62,046 bases of DNA from Klebsormidium nitens (Eukaryota; Streptophyta; Klebsormidiophyceae; Klebsormidiales; Klebsormidiaceae), in NCBI GenBank assembly GCA_000708835.1, contig DF237482.1, positions 1 to 62,046 on the forward strand, written 5' to 3'. A program made the position numbers and the translations under genes. This document shows positions 35,524 to 48,300 of the stretch, piece after piece; position 1 is the first letter of the stretch; every line of letters starts with the position of its first letter. The notes beneath the pieces were generated by a model that worked only from the letters and a program-made list of their open reading frames with translations, did not search any database and was not told the DNA's origin.

Positions 35524-36988
35524 TTACTTTGTTGACATGCCTTCCGCCTTGACACTGGCCACCGGTATCAGAGCTCTGGCTACCCCGTCAATAACGACGG
35601 TGCCATCGTCCTTGCAGCAGACTGTTGAGAAGACGGCCCTGCATTACGTAGAAGGGGAGTGATAAACAAGATGCCTGCATGCTTGGCAAGAATGTCTGGT
35701 CGAATGGACGTAGAGAAGAGGATTCCAGATCTCAATCTGGCCTGTGGTCACAATCTGCGGTTCTTTCAATGCGCACTCAATAGTCAAAGCGTCAAATCTC
35801 TTATGATTAATCGGAGGGGGTGGATTGAACGATCTTCCAGTGGTTCCCAATCAGGCCCTGCCTTGTCAAGCCTTGTTGCTCTTCTGTGTTTGTACCACGG
35901 TCAGGATCCGCAAGGGAAAGGGAACCTAAGCTCACGGCCTTTATCTCGAAACTAGAGCACAATCACCTATCACGCGGTCTGCAGGGTGAGACAAAAGTCC
36001 CAGTGTCTGTGACATGACAGCGGGTGACCAGTTGATCTTTTGGAAGCTCTAAACATGGGCCGAAGAAGGGTAGAATCGAGAGTGCTTGCCTATATGTCTG
36101 ACGGAGCAACTTGGCGGAAGTACACTTGACGGTCGCTGTCACGTGTTCGTCGACGAGGAGCGGGGCTTTGAAGTTCACCTCTTGCGAAAGATATACTGCT
36201 CCGGGCTGCAAAGTTTGAATTGCATTTTGAAACATGAAAGCAGGCAAGCATGATGCGGAGGGGCCGAAGCGAAAAAGGGCAGAATCTTACAATAAGGCCC
36301 CCGTCACAAGGGCGAAGGTGCTTACTTGTCAGCAGGACGACTGGCACCTCAGAGCAGTCCTCAGAAAGGCCAATCATGATCATCTTTCTTGACCATATTC
36401 ATTTATATAAGAAACAACTCCAAGCGATGTCACCAACAGATTGTTTCAGAGAAGCTAAGACTTCTGCCATTTTGAAATACTCGTGGCGCACATGCAGAAG
36501 GTGCGAAGCTAGAGATGCTCAGGCAAATTTCACCCAAAGCAAGTCTTGACTGACTCAGATGACTGCCTTGTAAAGGGCTGACCAAGTATACGTCACATGC
36601 AGCATTCAACAATGCAGAGGGACTGGAAGGCAAGCTAGACCCAGTTGCTACTCACATACTTAGAACCGATGATGGCTGGGAAGAGCGACGCGGCCAGCAT
36701 GCCATGCACTACACAGCTCTCAAAGTTGGCCCGCCTGGCCGCACTGTCTTCAAGGTGGATGGGGTTTGAGTCCCCCGTCAACCAACCAAAATGCAGAAGA
36801 TCCTTCTTTGAGAAAACCCGCTCGAGCTCGAAACTTCTCCCTTTCAAATGCTCGGTGCTTGGCACATCCTCAGACGCGCTCTTGGCAGCGGGCTTCGCAC
36901 TTGCAAGCCGCAGCTGCAGATCTTGGTGCGACTTTACAATGCTGAAGGACGACCTGGCGACAGGGAAACGATGAGCAAGACGAAGCAT
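35524..36988 (-). CDS. Mitochondrial 3-hydroxyacyl-thioester dehydratase
   Basis: MaoC-like hotdog dehydratase of mitochondrial type II fatty acid synthesis. It converts 3-hydroxyacyl-ACP to trans-2-enoyl-ACP, on the path to lipoic acid precursors. Exons: 36988-36656, 36205-36090, 35638-35524; 187 aa. The N-terminus is basic and Ser/Ala-rich, as a mitochondrial presequence would be. The catalytic signature GDSNPIHLED lies near residue 80, followed by VVHGMLAASLFPAI, PGAVYLSQEVNFKAPLLV and the closing strand TVVIDGVARALIP. The order closely follows Arabidopsis mtHD (At5g60335). Intron 2 is GC-AG; reading through it gives a different C-terminus ending at 35963 that lacks the final hotdog strand. 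It is divergent from NECAP with 597 bp between starts. The start is the first ATG that fits; the TTG at 37003 is not needed. Confidence 0.9.
35639..36089 (-). other. GC-AG intron in the dehydratase gene
   Basis: The exon ends at ATATAG|GCAAGC and the next starts after ATGCAG. The join is in phase and gives LRQTYRAVFSTVCCKDDG, matching the expected hotdog strand. Unspliced, the frame stays open to a TGA at 35963-35965, so retention would yield a plausible but defective protein. Confidence 0.85.
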
Positions 36989-37585
36989 GGCGCCATGGGC
37001 CAATAATGGCCCGGCTGGAGCAGCTCGGAAAGCGAAGGGCCGCCCTTGGAAAGCGGAGCTGCGCGAAGTTTCTGCTGGAATGCAACGTCTGCACAGGTCA
37101 GCATCTCACACTTTCACAGTTCGTTAGCCGAGTGTAATAGTCACAGCTAGTGAGGCCCGTTTTGTGCGTTGCGTCTAGGGTTTCACTCCACAGCAGAACC
37201 CTAATCTGAGAACGGGTCTTCTTCCTCTACCTAATATATTCTTCTGCATGGTTGCGTGATCCCCATGTTGCCATTGGCGAAGCATGTAATAGAAGGAAAA
37301 TGGTCAATGGAAGGCGCAGCGGCATTTGCATAGCTTTCAATTGTGCGAGGGGCGCTCCCTCCCTCTACTGCCTGGGGCATTGGACTACGTTTGCATGAGC
37401 TTGGGCAAAAGTTTCTGCGCTTTGATCATCGGGTTTTGCAAGGGGTTTGCCAAAATTATATGCTGACAGCGTCCTGGGCCGAGGCGCTTGGCTTGAGTAT
37501 CTGTGTTTGAGCAGTGAGCACTGCTCACATTTGGAATTGATCACTTGCGTGGATCAATCTAGCCTGGGAAGGCCCAACCTCAGTC
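36989..37585. promoter_or_regulatory. Divergent promoter region, dehydratase and NECAP
   Basis: About 600 bp separates the two oppositely oriented start codons. It contains two copies of an AACCCTA-like motif (TAGGGTTT near 37176 and AACCCTAA near 37197). In plants this is the telo-box common in promoters of growth and housekeeping genes. Whether it works here is inferred. Confidence 0.45.
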
Positions 37586-40500
37586 ATGGCTTTTGAGGAA
37601 GATGAGGAGTCCCTTGAGCAGACGCTCCTAGTTGTCCGTGAAGTTCATGTATATAAGATCCCTCCGAGGCAGGGCAGCGGCGGCTACAAATGCGCGGAGT
37701 GGCTTGTCTCTGATCGGATATGGTCTGGAAGGATGCGCGTCATCTCCCATGGACACAAATGCGAGATACGGTGAGTCATGCGTGTCCTTTCTTGACTTGA
37801 GAGTCGGCCTCATGCATGCTCTTTGCGGACAGAGCTTGCGCTAAGTTTGTGAAATTCAGACCGCTTTCATGTTCAATTGGGGCATTGAGCAAGGAAACCC
37901 TAAGACTCACTGGAAATGTCCAGAGTCAAAGTAGTATCAGAAAGAGGCACGGCATTGAAGCAGCTGGCATACGCGCATTTGGAGTTTCTTGTCGGGTATG
38001 ATGACGATTAGGGGGCTGGATACTCTCAGCCACAAAAAGACATAGGCGGCTGGACATTTTCAGTCAGTTAAAAGTGTTTTGTAAGCTTGGTTTCTCTTTT
38101 TAGTCGTGATATGCATGACTCCCACTTAAACAACAAGATTGTACTGTATTGTAAGTTCAAGGAGTGATGCAAACAGCTGCAGTAGGCTTTCAATGGGAGG
38201 CTTCCGTTTTCAAGCTGGATTTTAATGAGGCTAAGCCGTTACAATAAGATCATCACTTGGCTGCTTCTGTATGTGCCTGCTGCCCTCATATTGTTCAAGA
38301 TAAATAAACCAGAACATACTGATTGGCACTGGGCTACTCATTGGCGTCATAACCGTTGAGTGTCAATTCATGTGTCATGCTGACTTGTTGCAAAGAGAAG
38401 CAGAAGAATGTGCAAAGGGGCCATCTGCAATGAATGTGAGGCCATTGTGACGCCTGAGAAAAGCGGAGCAGGTTTGTTAGGCTTTCAATTCAATGAGCTG
38501 GTGCCTGAGTAAGATTTTCAACAATGAAAGGGTACGTTTCAGAAGCTGCCATATCACCTTCAAATTTGATATGTCGCCACAGGTCTGCTGTAATGCTGGA
38601 TCTTCAGCAGCTTCCAGCGGAAAAAGTGGAATGAAGGAACTCCATAATTTAAGCTGAACGTGACACTCAATATGTACAGACCATGTGTTATGCAGTCTGG
38701 AGGACAACAACACGGGCGAGCTGTTTGCCGCCTGCCCCGTCCAGGCCGGCAAGCGCGAGGCGAGCGTGGAGAGCGTCACCGACAGCTCGCGCTACTTTGT
38801 GCTGCGCATCTCAGACGGCGCCGGAAAGCATGCGTTCATCGGCGTGGGGTTCAACGAGCGAAACGAGGCGTTTGACTTCAACGTTGCGCTCTCGGACCAG
38901 GAAAAGTGGACGTTGAGAGAGACGGAGAGAGCGGACGAGCCAGAGGAGGCGCCAGCTGCGTCGCCGGCAGCCAACCTGAAGCTCAAGGTGAGGCGGAAAG
39001 AGGGATAAACACAAGGCATGTAAGGCTTTCACTCAAGTCTAGTGCAGAGAGTCAACTTCACATGGGATGACCAGGCACGAGCTGGTGACGCCCTAGGTGA
39101 GCAGAACAGGTCAGAAGATTGTTCTGGGTATGACAAGTTTTGGGGCAGAATATTTGATGAGTGGAGAGAGAGAGAACCGAACGGAAGAGGAACTGACTGA
39201 GCAAACAAGGTGGCTAAATTGAGTCGTTAATCGCTTTACCCTGCGATGGGGAGATCTGTTCGCGTCAAGATTGTGGGCAGGGTCTGACCTGGTACAGCCA
39301 GCCTACGGTGTAATCATTTGCCGAAGCGTTGACGTGGATCAGACGATTCGTTTTCAAAAGCACAAAGCGAACAGAACTTTGACGCTAGCCCCATGTAAAT
39401 CTGAAGGGGTGGCCCGAAACCAAATGAAACCAGCCGTTTCCAGAGCCGTTTCTACAACTCCTGCATCTGTTGAGGTTTTCGATGACCTTCACCGTTTCTT
39501 CGTTGGTGCAACCTTTGCCTGGCTCCGAGATCATTCGTGGCCAGAATCCTTCTGAATATTGTTCTCGAAAGTACTGGGAGCTCGGCGCAAAGTAAATGCT
39601 CATATGCTATCAAACGCTCGTTTTGCGGAAAGGGGCCTCGTCTTTGCCGTCTGTTGCTTATCGTCCCTCAATCTTCAGCCTTTTCATAAGAAGCTCTCCT
39701 CTCGTGGACGACCCCAGGCGTTCACTGCAGTAACATTACGAAATGAACTGGCGCAGCCATGTGCACACCAGGAAAGTTCGGTCCACACAACTTTCAGAAA
39801 TTGGTGCACCTCTTTTCCAGGAAGGAGAGACGATACGTATCAGCGTGAAGACAAACAAGCCCGAGCGAGCGGGCATGCTCTCGTCTGCCGCCACAAGCAC
39901 GACCTCCAGCCCCCTCAAAATGCCGGCCATGAAGGCCCCCCTCGCGCCACCCCCCGGGGGGGGTCGAATTCGCGGGCCCGTCCATTCGATCCCCAGCACC
40001 CTCTCAGGCAAAATCACCCCCCCGTCGTCGAGACCGGGGTCAGCGGGGCTGACAGCAGGGTCGGGTGGCCCGCAGGCAAAGTTCACCGGCGATCCGTTTG
40101 CGGACCTGTCACAACTTGATGTAAGTTGGATTTTCGTCTCGGTGCTTCGTTGGTGTTACCCGAGTTTTTCGGCGTCGTCTGTTTTGTGGAGTTTTCAAGC
40201 GGCTTACTTAGGTCGGACCGTTTGGACTTATCCTTTTCTTTCTTTTTAGAATTCAGTATCTGGTCATCCTTTTGTCAATATGCCATCTTTGCGAACCGAC
40301 CATTCACAGAATCTGAGCAGCAGCATCACCTTCAATGCAACTACCCCTTATTGCTGCGTACTTTCGATAGCAAAAAGGCCTGGTTCAACACTCAATCACG
40401 ACCGCTGGACAACTTATCGGGTCCACTCTTTTCTTAAGTCGACCGTCACCGTTTGATCGCTCCTTCGTCTACGTGTGACCCTGTCCTTTAGTGCCAATTG

Positions 40501-40761
40501 TTTGCTTACTTGCAAGTCCGCAAAACGTCACGAAGTCAAACCCGAACCATCCGAACCACATCAACGCAACTATCCTTGACTGCCAAATGTCTCGTCATAG
40601 TCAAGGGGCCTGCTTTGGATCCTTCGCACAAAATATAAGTTTGCCGGACAGGTTCTTGGTTCCAATTCCACCATTTTGTTTCATTGCAGCTGAGTCTGCC
40701 CTCAACGAACTCCGCCCCACAACCACCACAAACCAAGCCAGCGGGGTGGGCCGCTTTCTAG
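37586..40761 (+). CDS. NECAP-like endocytic adaptor protein
   Basis: Adaptin-ear-binding coat-associated protein; it works with AP-2 in clathrin-coated vesicle formation. Exons: 37586-37770, 38696-38987, 39821-40120, 40690-40761; 282 aa. The N-terminal PHear domain is clear: VVREVHVYKIPPR, WSGRMRVISHG, VESVTDSSRYFVLRI, HAFIGVGFNERNEAFDFN. It continues into KVKTNKPE-like sequence (ISVKTNKPE) and a Pro/Gly/Ser-rich tail with PLAPPPGGGR and DPFADL. The last exon ends GWAAF, a WxxF motif at the extreme C-terminus like the WVQF that human NECAP uses to bind the alpha-adaptin ear. I placed the last exon because it is in phase and supplies this ending. The start codon is ATGGC, a good plant context. 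Length matches the family. Confidence 0.93.
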
Positions 40762-42358
40762 GTGTTGGGCAAAGGTGACCACCGTCCGTGGATGCATGCA
40801 GCAACCCCCTTGCCAATTCTGAGGCGACGAATGCATGTGAAGCAAGTATTAACAACGGTGTGAAGCATGTAGATGCACAACTGTAGAGACGGACCTCATC
40901 ACTGCTGATTTTAGCATACCGTTTGCAACCAAGTAGTCACCGACAAGATTGATGCTCACACAGAACATCCTGTGCCGGAGGCTGACAATACATCAATGGA
41001 ACATCTCTCAGCATCCCATCGCCATTGCAAAGGCGGATCTGTCTGCCCCTCGCTCACCTGCTTATGCGGAGCTACAGCTGAACAATGGATCTCCAATCAA
41101 AAAGATCAACGGTGTAAGCCTTGCACCAAACGCACTTGTTGGAACGAGTATGTGCACCGATGGAGTCTATTCTGGGCAAGTCCCGCACAGGCGAGCTGGC
41201 GCGTCCTTGTGTAGATAATGGGTCTGCGCTTCGAGAGTCGGGTCCGATCAATTGTGCTTTGGCAACTAGGTATCTCAGAGTCATGATTTCATTTCACAAC
41301 CGACCGTTTCACCGGTACGGGTACAAGTTCCTCGTAGTTAGTTTTGTGAGCCGTAGAAGCAATCCTATGTGAATTGAAGCAAGGCTAATTAACGACGACA
41401 CAACCTAAGCTTTTTAGAGATATACTTATCATGTTCCGCATGGTAAGTTCTCACTTAGGTCAGTCTCTTATCCAAAGTCCTATATCAAAGCTAGTCTATC
41501 TAGACATTGTGGAAGCCGGCAAAAACCCCCCGAGGGTCCCGTGGCTTTTGATTTTGGGCCCGCCTCTTTCCGGTGGGGAAAAGGTACTTCCACGTGCTCT
41601 GATGTAGGACCATGGCCGGAGGAGACCCGAGGTGCCGCCTCAATCTGCAAGAGAAGAGCACGAAAACGTCATTTCCCGGCGCATATGCGTTCCGTCGGCC
41701 CGAAAGCGAGCTGCAAGCGAGATGATGCTCATGTGACACGCCATCTGTGGAAACATTCTTTCGGAGGCCTTGGGTGCAGGGCCTTGGCATGTTGCGTCCA
41801 TGTAAGACCGTGATTATATGGCCGCCCCCATATAACCACCCAGACCATTCAAAATATATCTGTTAATTGATTTCAAGTGGCGTTATTCGAATCACTTGAT
41901 GAAGGACCGTTTAGAACCACGACAACATTCGACGGCGGCGTTACGGTTGCGCCTTGGAACTTTAGATATGATTTCCGGGGGCCTCCCTAAGTTTTCGGGT
42001 AGGAGGCCTTATGCCACCCACTCGCACAAGCTCTTCGGGACAGCTGACCTGTCATGCTTCTGCTTCGAGAAGAAGTGGGGCGCTGCAAAACTGGGGCGGC
42101 GGCTCGGAGTCGCGGCTCACAAGTTCAAACGCCCAGGCTGCTCGTGTGAGTCAACAGGAAGTTTCAAAGTTAAAAGTCCAAGGGAGCACCTAATTTTGTC
42201 AGAGAAGTGACTTCTCACCTTGTGCAAAGCAAAAGCCGTTGTAAGCTGGTTGCGGATGGTCGGAAGCAGGATTCTCTGCATAGGTTGGTGCAAACATCTG
42301 CTCTGATTTCAAGTGTCGAGAGGCAGGGAATCGCATTGTAACCTGCAGACTGCCTGCC
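40762..42358. other. Spacer before the E1 gene
   Basis: About 1.6 kb between NECAP and the E1 start codon. Short overlapping open frames only; none has motifs or splice support. It must contain the NECAP 3' UTR and the E1 promoter. No TATA box or repeat stands out. Confidence 0.5.
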
Positions 42359-45300
42359 ATGGAGGCAGAAACATCAAAAGCACCACTGGACGAGTTGGTC
42401 TACTCTAGACAGTAAGTTGGCCATTCACTAAGGGCAACCCGGTGGATTGCTGCAACACGGTTGGAACCACACCTCCAAGAAGAGTTGTATAACGTGGTCT
42501 ATGGTTCGACTCCGTGGACCCCAACAGTTTACAGCCCACTCTCGTCTCTGGCGCCCCTTGCATTTTGTCAAAGAGGACACACGTCAGTTGGCATTGTGAA
42601 AGTTGAAACCACAGGTTGCGCTTGCACACGCTGAATCTATGATTGGCACGCGCATGATCATGAGAACGTGCCCTTGCATGTCTTATCTTGTTGCCAGATC
42701 ACACCAGGTGTGACACCAGGTGTGACACCAGGTCTATCTTGGTCAAGTCTGGGGGACTGTCGCCCCTGGATTTTGATAGATTGCGAGCAGTTTCGAAGTC
42801 GCCAAAAGTTTCTCTTTCAAAACCAGGCGTTGACGGAGCAATAAACCCTTTTATTGCATGGGGTGCCGGTCAAATATCATTTTGTTTACAGAAATTTGAC
42901 CCAATGCCGTGTGAGTTTAGTCCCTGATTATTCTTGTTTCACAGAGGCCTTGACTCTGTCTTGTTGCAGGATTCATGCACTGGGAAGGGATGCGACGCAG
43001 GCGATCGCAGTGAGCAGTGTGGTCATCATCGGCATGAAAGGAGTGGGCGCTGAGACGGGTGTGCGATCATTTCATATTTCTCTTGGAAATATCGCACATT
43101 TTGTAATGTTCTCTAACAAACTGGACTTACCAGTTGATTCTCAACCAATCACAACTACTCGTGGTTGTAATCATACATTTCTTTCGCAAGAATTTCATTG
43201 TAACATCCTTATAATATCAGAAGGAAAATAGTCATTGGTATTGTTGCCTGATGAAAGAAGGGTGTCTTTCTTTCTGTGGTTTACAAAGGGATCGGAAGGG
43301 GGGTGATCCGCCTACAAGTTGCCTGGTCTGGGTCCTGTCTTCGAAGCTTCCATGACTCTCTTGCCCATAACGAAGTTATTGTCATGGTCTTATCTGGTTG
43401 ACAACGAACGTGAGGTGCAAAGAGTACTTGTTTGAAAGCACCTGGAAACCTCCTTTTGAGATTCTTCGGTCTTCTGATGCCATGCTCGGGGGCCCTTTGG
43501 TCATTTTGTAAGTTTGCTAATATGTGAGATTGCTACGTGTTGATACTGGCTGTCGGCTGTTTGTTTGCAGCTAAGAACGTTATCCTTGCTGGCGTCAAGC
43601 AACTTACGCTGATCGATGGTGGGGTGGTGGGGCCCAGTGACCTCTCCTCTCAGGTGAGGAGGCTCTGAAACTTCGATCCCAGCAACATATAGCAAAGAAC
43701 TTACACACAATTTTCTTGCTGTGCTTGTACAGAAGAGTTCGTACTCAATGGCTCTTTCCATTGCTAAGTTTGCTTCTCAACTTTACGCAGAAGTTTTCCA
43801 AGCTCTTAGAACACCTTTTGAAGTCGTTCGCTCCTCATAGGGAGCCACACTGCGCCTATAGGATCAATATCTGCCAATGTAGAATAATCGCAGGCAGTCA
43901 TGACACCAAATTGTCCTGACAATCTCGCACAAGTCCACAATCCCTAGGCCCGTTTCAAAGGACCCGAATCTCACAAAGCAGTTACCGGTGAGAGTCAAAC
44001 TTGTTTTTGTCTGTTACTGAAACACCTTCGTCCGTTTGCCAGTTTCTTCTGCGAGAAGGAGATGTGGGCCTTGGCCGAGCGGCGGTCAGCGCAACTAGGC
44101 TTGGAGAGCTGAATGAGAGTGCGCACGTGCAAGCGGTCCAGGGGCCACTCACTGCAGAACTGCTGAAGAGCACTGAAGTAGGGACGATGCGGGCCTTCTT
44201 ATATCTTCCGGCTCCTCACTTACAGGATACCGAGATCAGGGTACTTGTAGGAAGCTGTTCGGTTTCGAAAATTCTTGCTTTCCAAGTGTATGTTAAGGCA
44301 AAAAGAGTCCTTGTCGGGTCCTTCAGATGGTAGCTTTGCTTGGCCGAGAGCGATTATTGAGATAAGAATCAACGTTTCATGTGGCAGGGTGGGTGCTTTT
44401 GAGGCTGGGTATTCTCTTAGAGCGCCTGCAGTGCGCACCCTTCCTTGTACTGCGGACTCGAACACTGACAGCAGATGACTTTTTGTCTTGACAGCCAAAG
44501 CATGGAGCGCAGGTGGTGATTGCTACTCAGGGAAGCTGGGACGAGTTGGCCGCGCTGAACTCACTGTGCCGCTCTAATGGCACACATTTCATCGCTGCGG
44601 TAAGCCTTTGCTACCATATTCAATAGATGCTCAACAACATCCTGGTCAAGACATCCGCAAATGGTGGTCAATTATCCTGTAAGCGCTTTCCGGCTGCAGC
44701 TGAGCTACTGCCTCTATTACTCCACCTTGGTCATATAGCTGTCCCTAACTTATATCGTTCCCCATTACTCCACCGCAGAAGCGCTCCGAACAGTGTTTCC
44801 AACTCCAACCACACACGAGCGGCTACGAACTGATCTAGATCTTTTAGAAGGGTCTGACAGATGTAGACCAGACGTTCCAGGAAATCTACAGCAGGCTAGA
44901 GTACTCAAAAAAAAAGATTCCCATCCGTTTCCCCCCGTCGATCTCAGGGCATCCACGGCCTCGCTGCTTTCGTCTTCGTCGACCTCGGGGAGAGCTTCGA
45001 AGTCAAGGACGCCACTGGTGAACCTTCGCCGACCGTCATGATAGAAAGCGTCACCCAGGTCAGCAGCCTTTGGCAAACTCAGATGTTATCTTTATCGTCG
45101 GAGCTCTATCCATAGACGCTTCCACATACTGCTTGGGTTATGCAAGCCCGTGCTCACAACTGGTCGATTCATTCTCTTGTGCGGAACGACCAGGAGGCAT
45201 AGCAGGCGGCGCTCGGGTTTTCAATGGGGTGGCAGTGGTTGACCGGTCAGAAGGGAGTACAACCAATAACCGCCTTCCTAAAGGACCTTTCCCATGGCAA

Positions 45301-48300
45301 ATGATTTGATGGTAGTATGACTCCCTGCTTGAGTCCTGATCGTCTCCGTTGCACCAGATTGCGATTGTGCTGGGGGCCCTTATAAAAGGTTCGTAGGGCA
45401 GAGATGGCGCTCTTAGGGTTCCTTTCATTGACACGCGGGTACGTCAACTGATCACAGGATCTTCCGGCGACTGTGACGGTCGTAGAGGAGCAGCGGCATG
45501 CTTTCGAGGACGGGGACTTTGCCAGCTTTTCCGGAATCAGGGGGATGACGCAGCTCAACGACGGACCCCCCCGGAGAGTGAGCGTCACGGGCAGCCACTC
45601 GTTCACTATCCCGGACGATACCCGCGAGTATGGGCGATACGTTTCAGGGGGGTACATCAGACGGGTAAGAGCTGTAAACAATTTCAACTGCCGTCTTGTC
45701 TTTCGTGGAACTTTACAAATCTGCCCTGCTCATCATAGAAGTTGAGTTTATAGGACACAGCGAGGCAGGAAGAAGTCGTTCCTCTGACCGATGGCAATGC
45801 TTCGCTCCAAAACAGGTCGGTCGGAAGTCACGTTTTGCTCCTTTCTTGGGTCACCAAGCTTCATCTTGAGTCCATTGTAGGGATGAGCTGGAGATCGCCT
45901 GTTGCACCGTGCAACGTGAAGAAGCCGTCTCTCTTTCGCCAGGATAACGGGCCTCACGAAGGATCTGGTATGTCACCTGTAGTAATTCAGCTCCACTGTC
46001 CTCATCACGGACATACGGTGATTGGCTTTGATTGCATAATCGCTTTGCACTGTTTTTGCAGTTACGACCCTCGAAGTTCCTCCACTTCAAGCCGTTAAAG
46101 GTGTCGATTGAGGCTCCAACCTTTGTCGAAAGGTGAGAACAACGTCTCCTTCAAAGTTGTATGGGCCACCAAACAGGATATTCGAGCAACTAAAGGGTGC
46201 AAAGGAAAAGTCCGAAAAGAAGCGCCTGCGCGATTGCATCTGGATTGATGCTTCTCCTAAACATTTGGGAACTTTCGTGTGGGTTGCACAACAGGGACTT
46301 CATGAAGCAACCGAAGAAGGTGCGGAAATATCAAGACCGTTGGGGCACGCAGAGCACCACGAGGCTTTGCTTCCCAAACAGCGCGCTTTGTATCTTTGCA
46401 AGCGCACAGAAGTCGCAAACGATCTGTGGCATCATGTCTTTATTCGTCGTGAGGCCGCTCTTATCATGAGGTTTCCAGATACCCTTTTCATGATGGGATA
46501 TTGAGAGTCTCATGGAGACCTTTTTAGCGCAAGTTCACTCTGCCCGAGGATTATCGGCACTGTGAGGTGTAACGAGCATCAATTGTCAAAACTTTGAGTC
46601 GCGGCTCCTCACCTGATTACAAAATGTGGAAATGTCGTGTTTTTCCTCATTTGCAGCGATCCAAGCAAGGTGACCCGCCCGGAGCTTCTGCACGCAGCAT
46701 TCCGCACGTTTCAGTCCGTCCAAGATGGATCTGGAAACGACTTGGCGCTCCCCCTATCTAGTGTGAGTTCGCCAATCCAGCGCCTCTCGAGAATAGTCTG
46801 GACCACCCTCCTATTTGAGAGCGTCCCAGAGTGTAACAAGCGCTCAAGAAATCATTACAACCATTCAAGAACGTTAGGTTTCAGGGGATTCAAAGGGTAT
46901 TCAGTCACTCTCAGTCCAGTCTGTTTCTACTTAGACGCCCTTTCACAACATGTTTGCTCATCAGTCGTCTGACAACGAGAGAGCTCTTGCTTTCTCTAAG
47001 AAAGCTCTCTGACGACCGGACACCTGTCTTGCAGGACCTGCTAGAGGACATTCACAATTCTGCGCAGTCTCTGCTCGACCGCCAGGCGTCGTCCAATCTC
47101 GCGACGTCCTCCGCGCCCCTTCGAACCGCCCGATCCGACCCCTCCTCCAAAACCCTGGCCCTTCTGCAGACTCTAGCCGCGTCTTGGGGCCAAGAACTTG
47201 CGCCGATGGCGGCGATAGTCGGAGGGATCGTGGCGCAAGAAGTCCTGAAAGCGGTGTCAGGGGTTATGACGCCAATTCAGCAGTGGCAATATCTGGACGC
47301 GTTCGAAGCGGCGCCGGATGACGTGGCGGCAGGCATGGAGGCCCCCGTGGAGGCGCGGTATGCGGCCCAGATTGGCGTGTTCGGGCAGCAAGTGCAGGTG
47401 AGCGGCGATTGTCGTCTATTTTATGGTTGACTCCATTCTTGGGCAGGGACCATGTGGTGGTTTTGATGGGATGTCAATCTGTTGCAAGCTGGCCGGGCAT
47501 GGGCCCCCGTTGAGCCGTGGAAAGCGGCGCAGATTGGCGTGTCCGGGCAGAAAGTGCAGGTGAGTAGCCTAGGTTCCATCTACTTTACTTTGAACTTGAA
47601 TTTTGGGCCGTTGAACCGCAGGATTTATATGCTGGATTCGACGAAGTCCTCGTTCTGCTGCGGTCTGGTTGAGGATTAGGCGTAATGTCAAAACTCTGAA
47701 AAGAATCGCACCACATGCATTGCAGACTGGCGCTGCAGCTCACTGTCCTTGCATTTACGACCCCGAGGTAGTCCCCTAAAGAGACAGGTTATTGCCAGGC
47801 TTCTGGCGCATGCGTTCATATCCAAGCAAGAGGCAGCCGGTTAGGTATCTCACAATCAGAAGTTTACTCTCAGCCAAGCTACCTTATAGCCTGGACTCGA
47901 AGCTGGGTATCACAATCTGCGGAAGATTCATTTGGGGTCGGCTGGTTGCAACTCCTCTTGGCTGAGAATTCTAGTGACCAGCTCTTTGCCTGCGCACTTG
48001 GAAGGTCGCACTTCGTATCTGCTCTCAGTCACATGGCCGTTTCTCGTAACGCCCCGACCCCCCACATCGCCACAAACTGCTCTCGCGAACTCTGCATCAA
48101 TGCTTACTCACCTCTCCGCCTGCAGGACGCCTTATCTGAGTTACGGTACCTGGTGGCCGGAGCCGGGGGCATCGGCTGCGAGCTGCTGAAGAACTTTGCG
48201 CTCATGGGGGTCGGCACGGGGAACGGCGGGAGAGTTACCGTCGCCGATGCGGACATCGTCGAACTTCCGAACCTCCCCGGGCAGTCGCTGTTCCGGAAAA

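Noticed and set aside
35963-36205. Dehydratase C-terminus read straight through to the TGA at 35963
   Set aside because: It gives a tail without the final hotdog strand. The GC-AG splice to 35638 gives FSTVCCKDDGTVVIDGVARALIP, which fits the family.
42440-42525. Possible tRNA: GGTTCGACTCC near 42503 looks like a B box
   Set aside because: No convincing A box upstream, the T-stem needs several G-T pairs, and no acceptor stem forms. It lies in the first E1 intron.
47482-47679. Open frame continuing through the echo exon at 47502
   Set aside because: It is open by descent from the copied exon. No acceptor in the needed phase would bring it into the E1 message, and reading on past the donor gives no conserved sequence.
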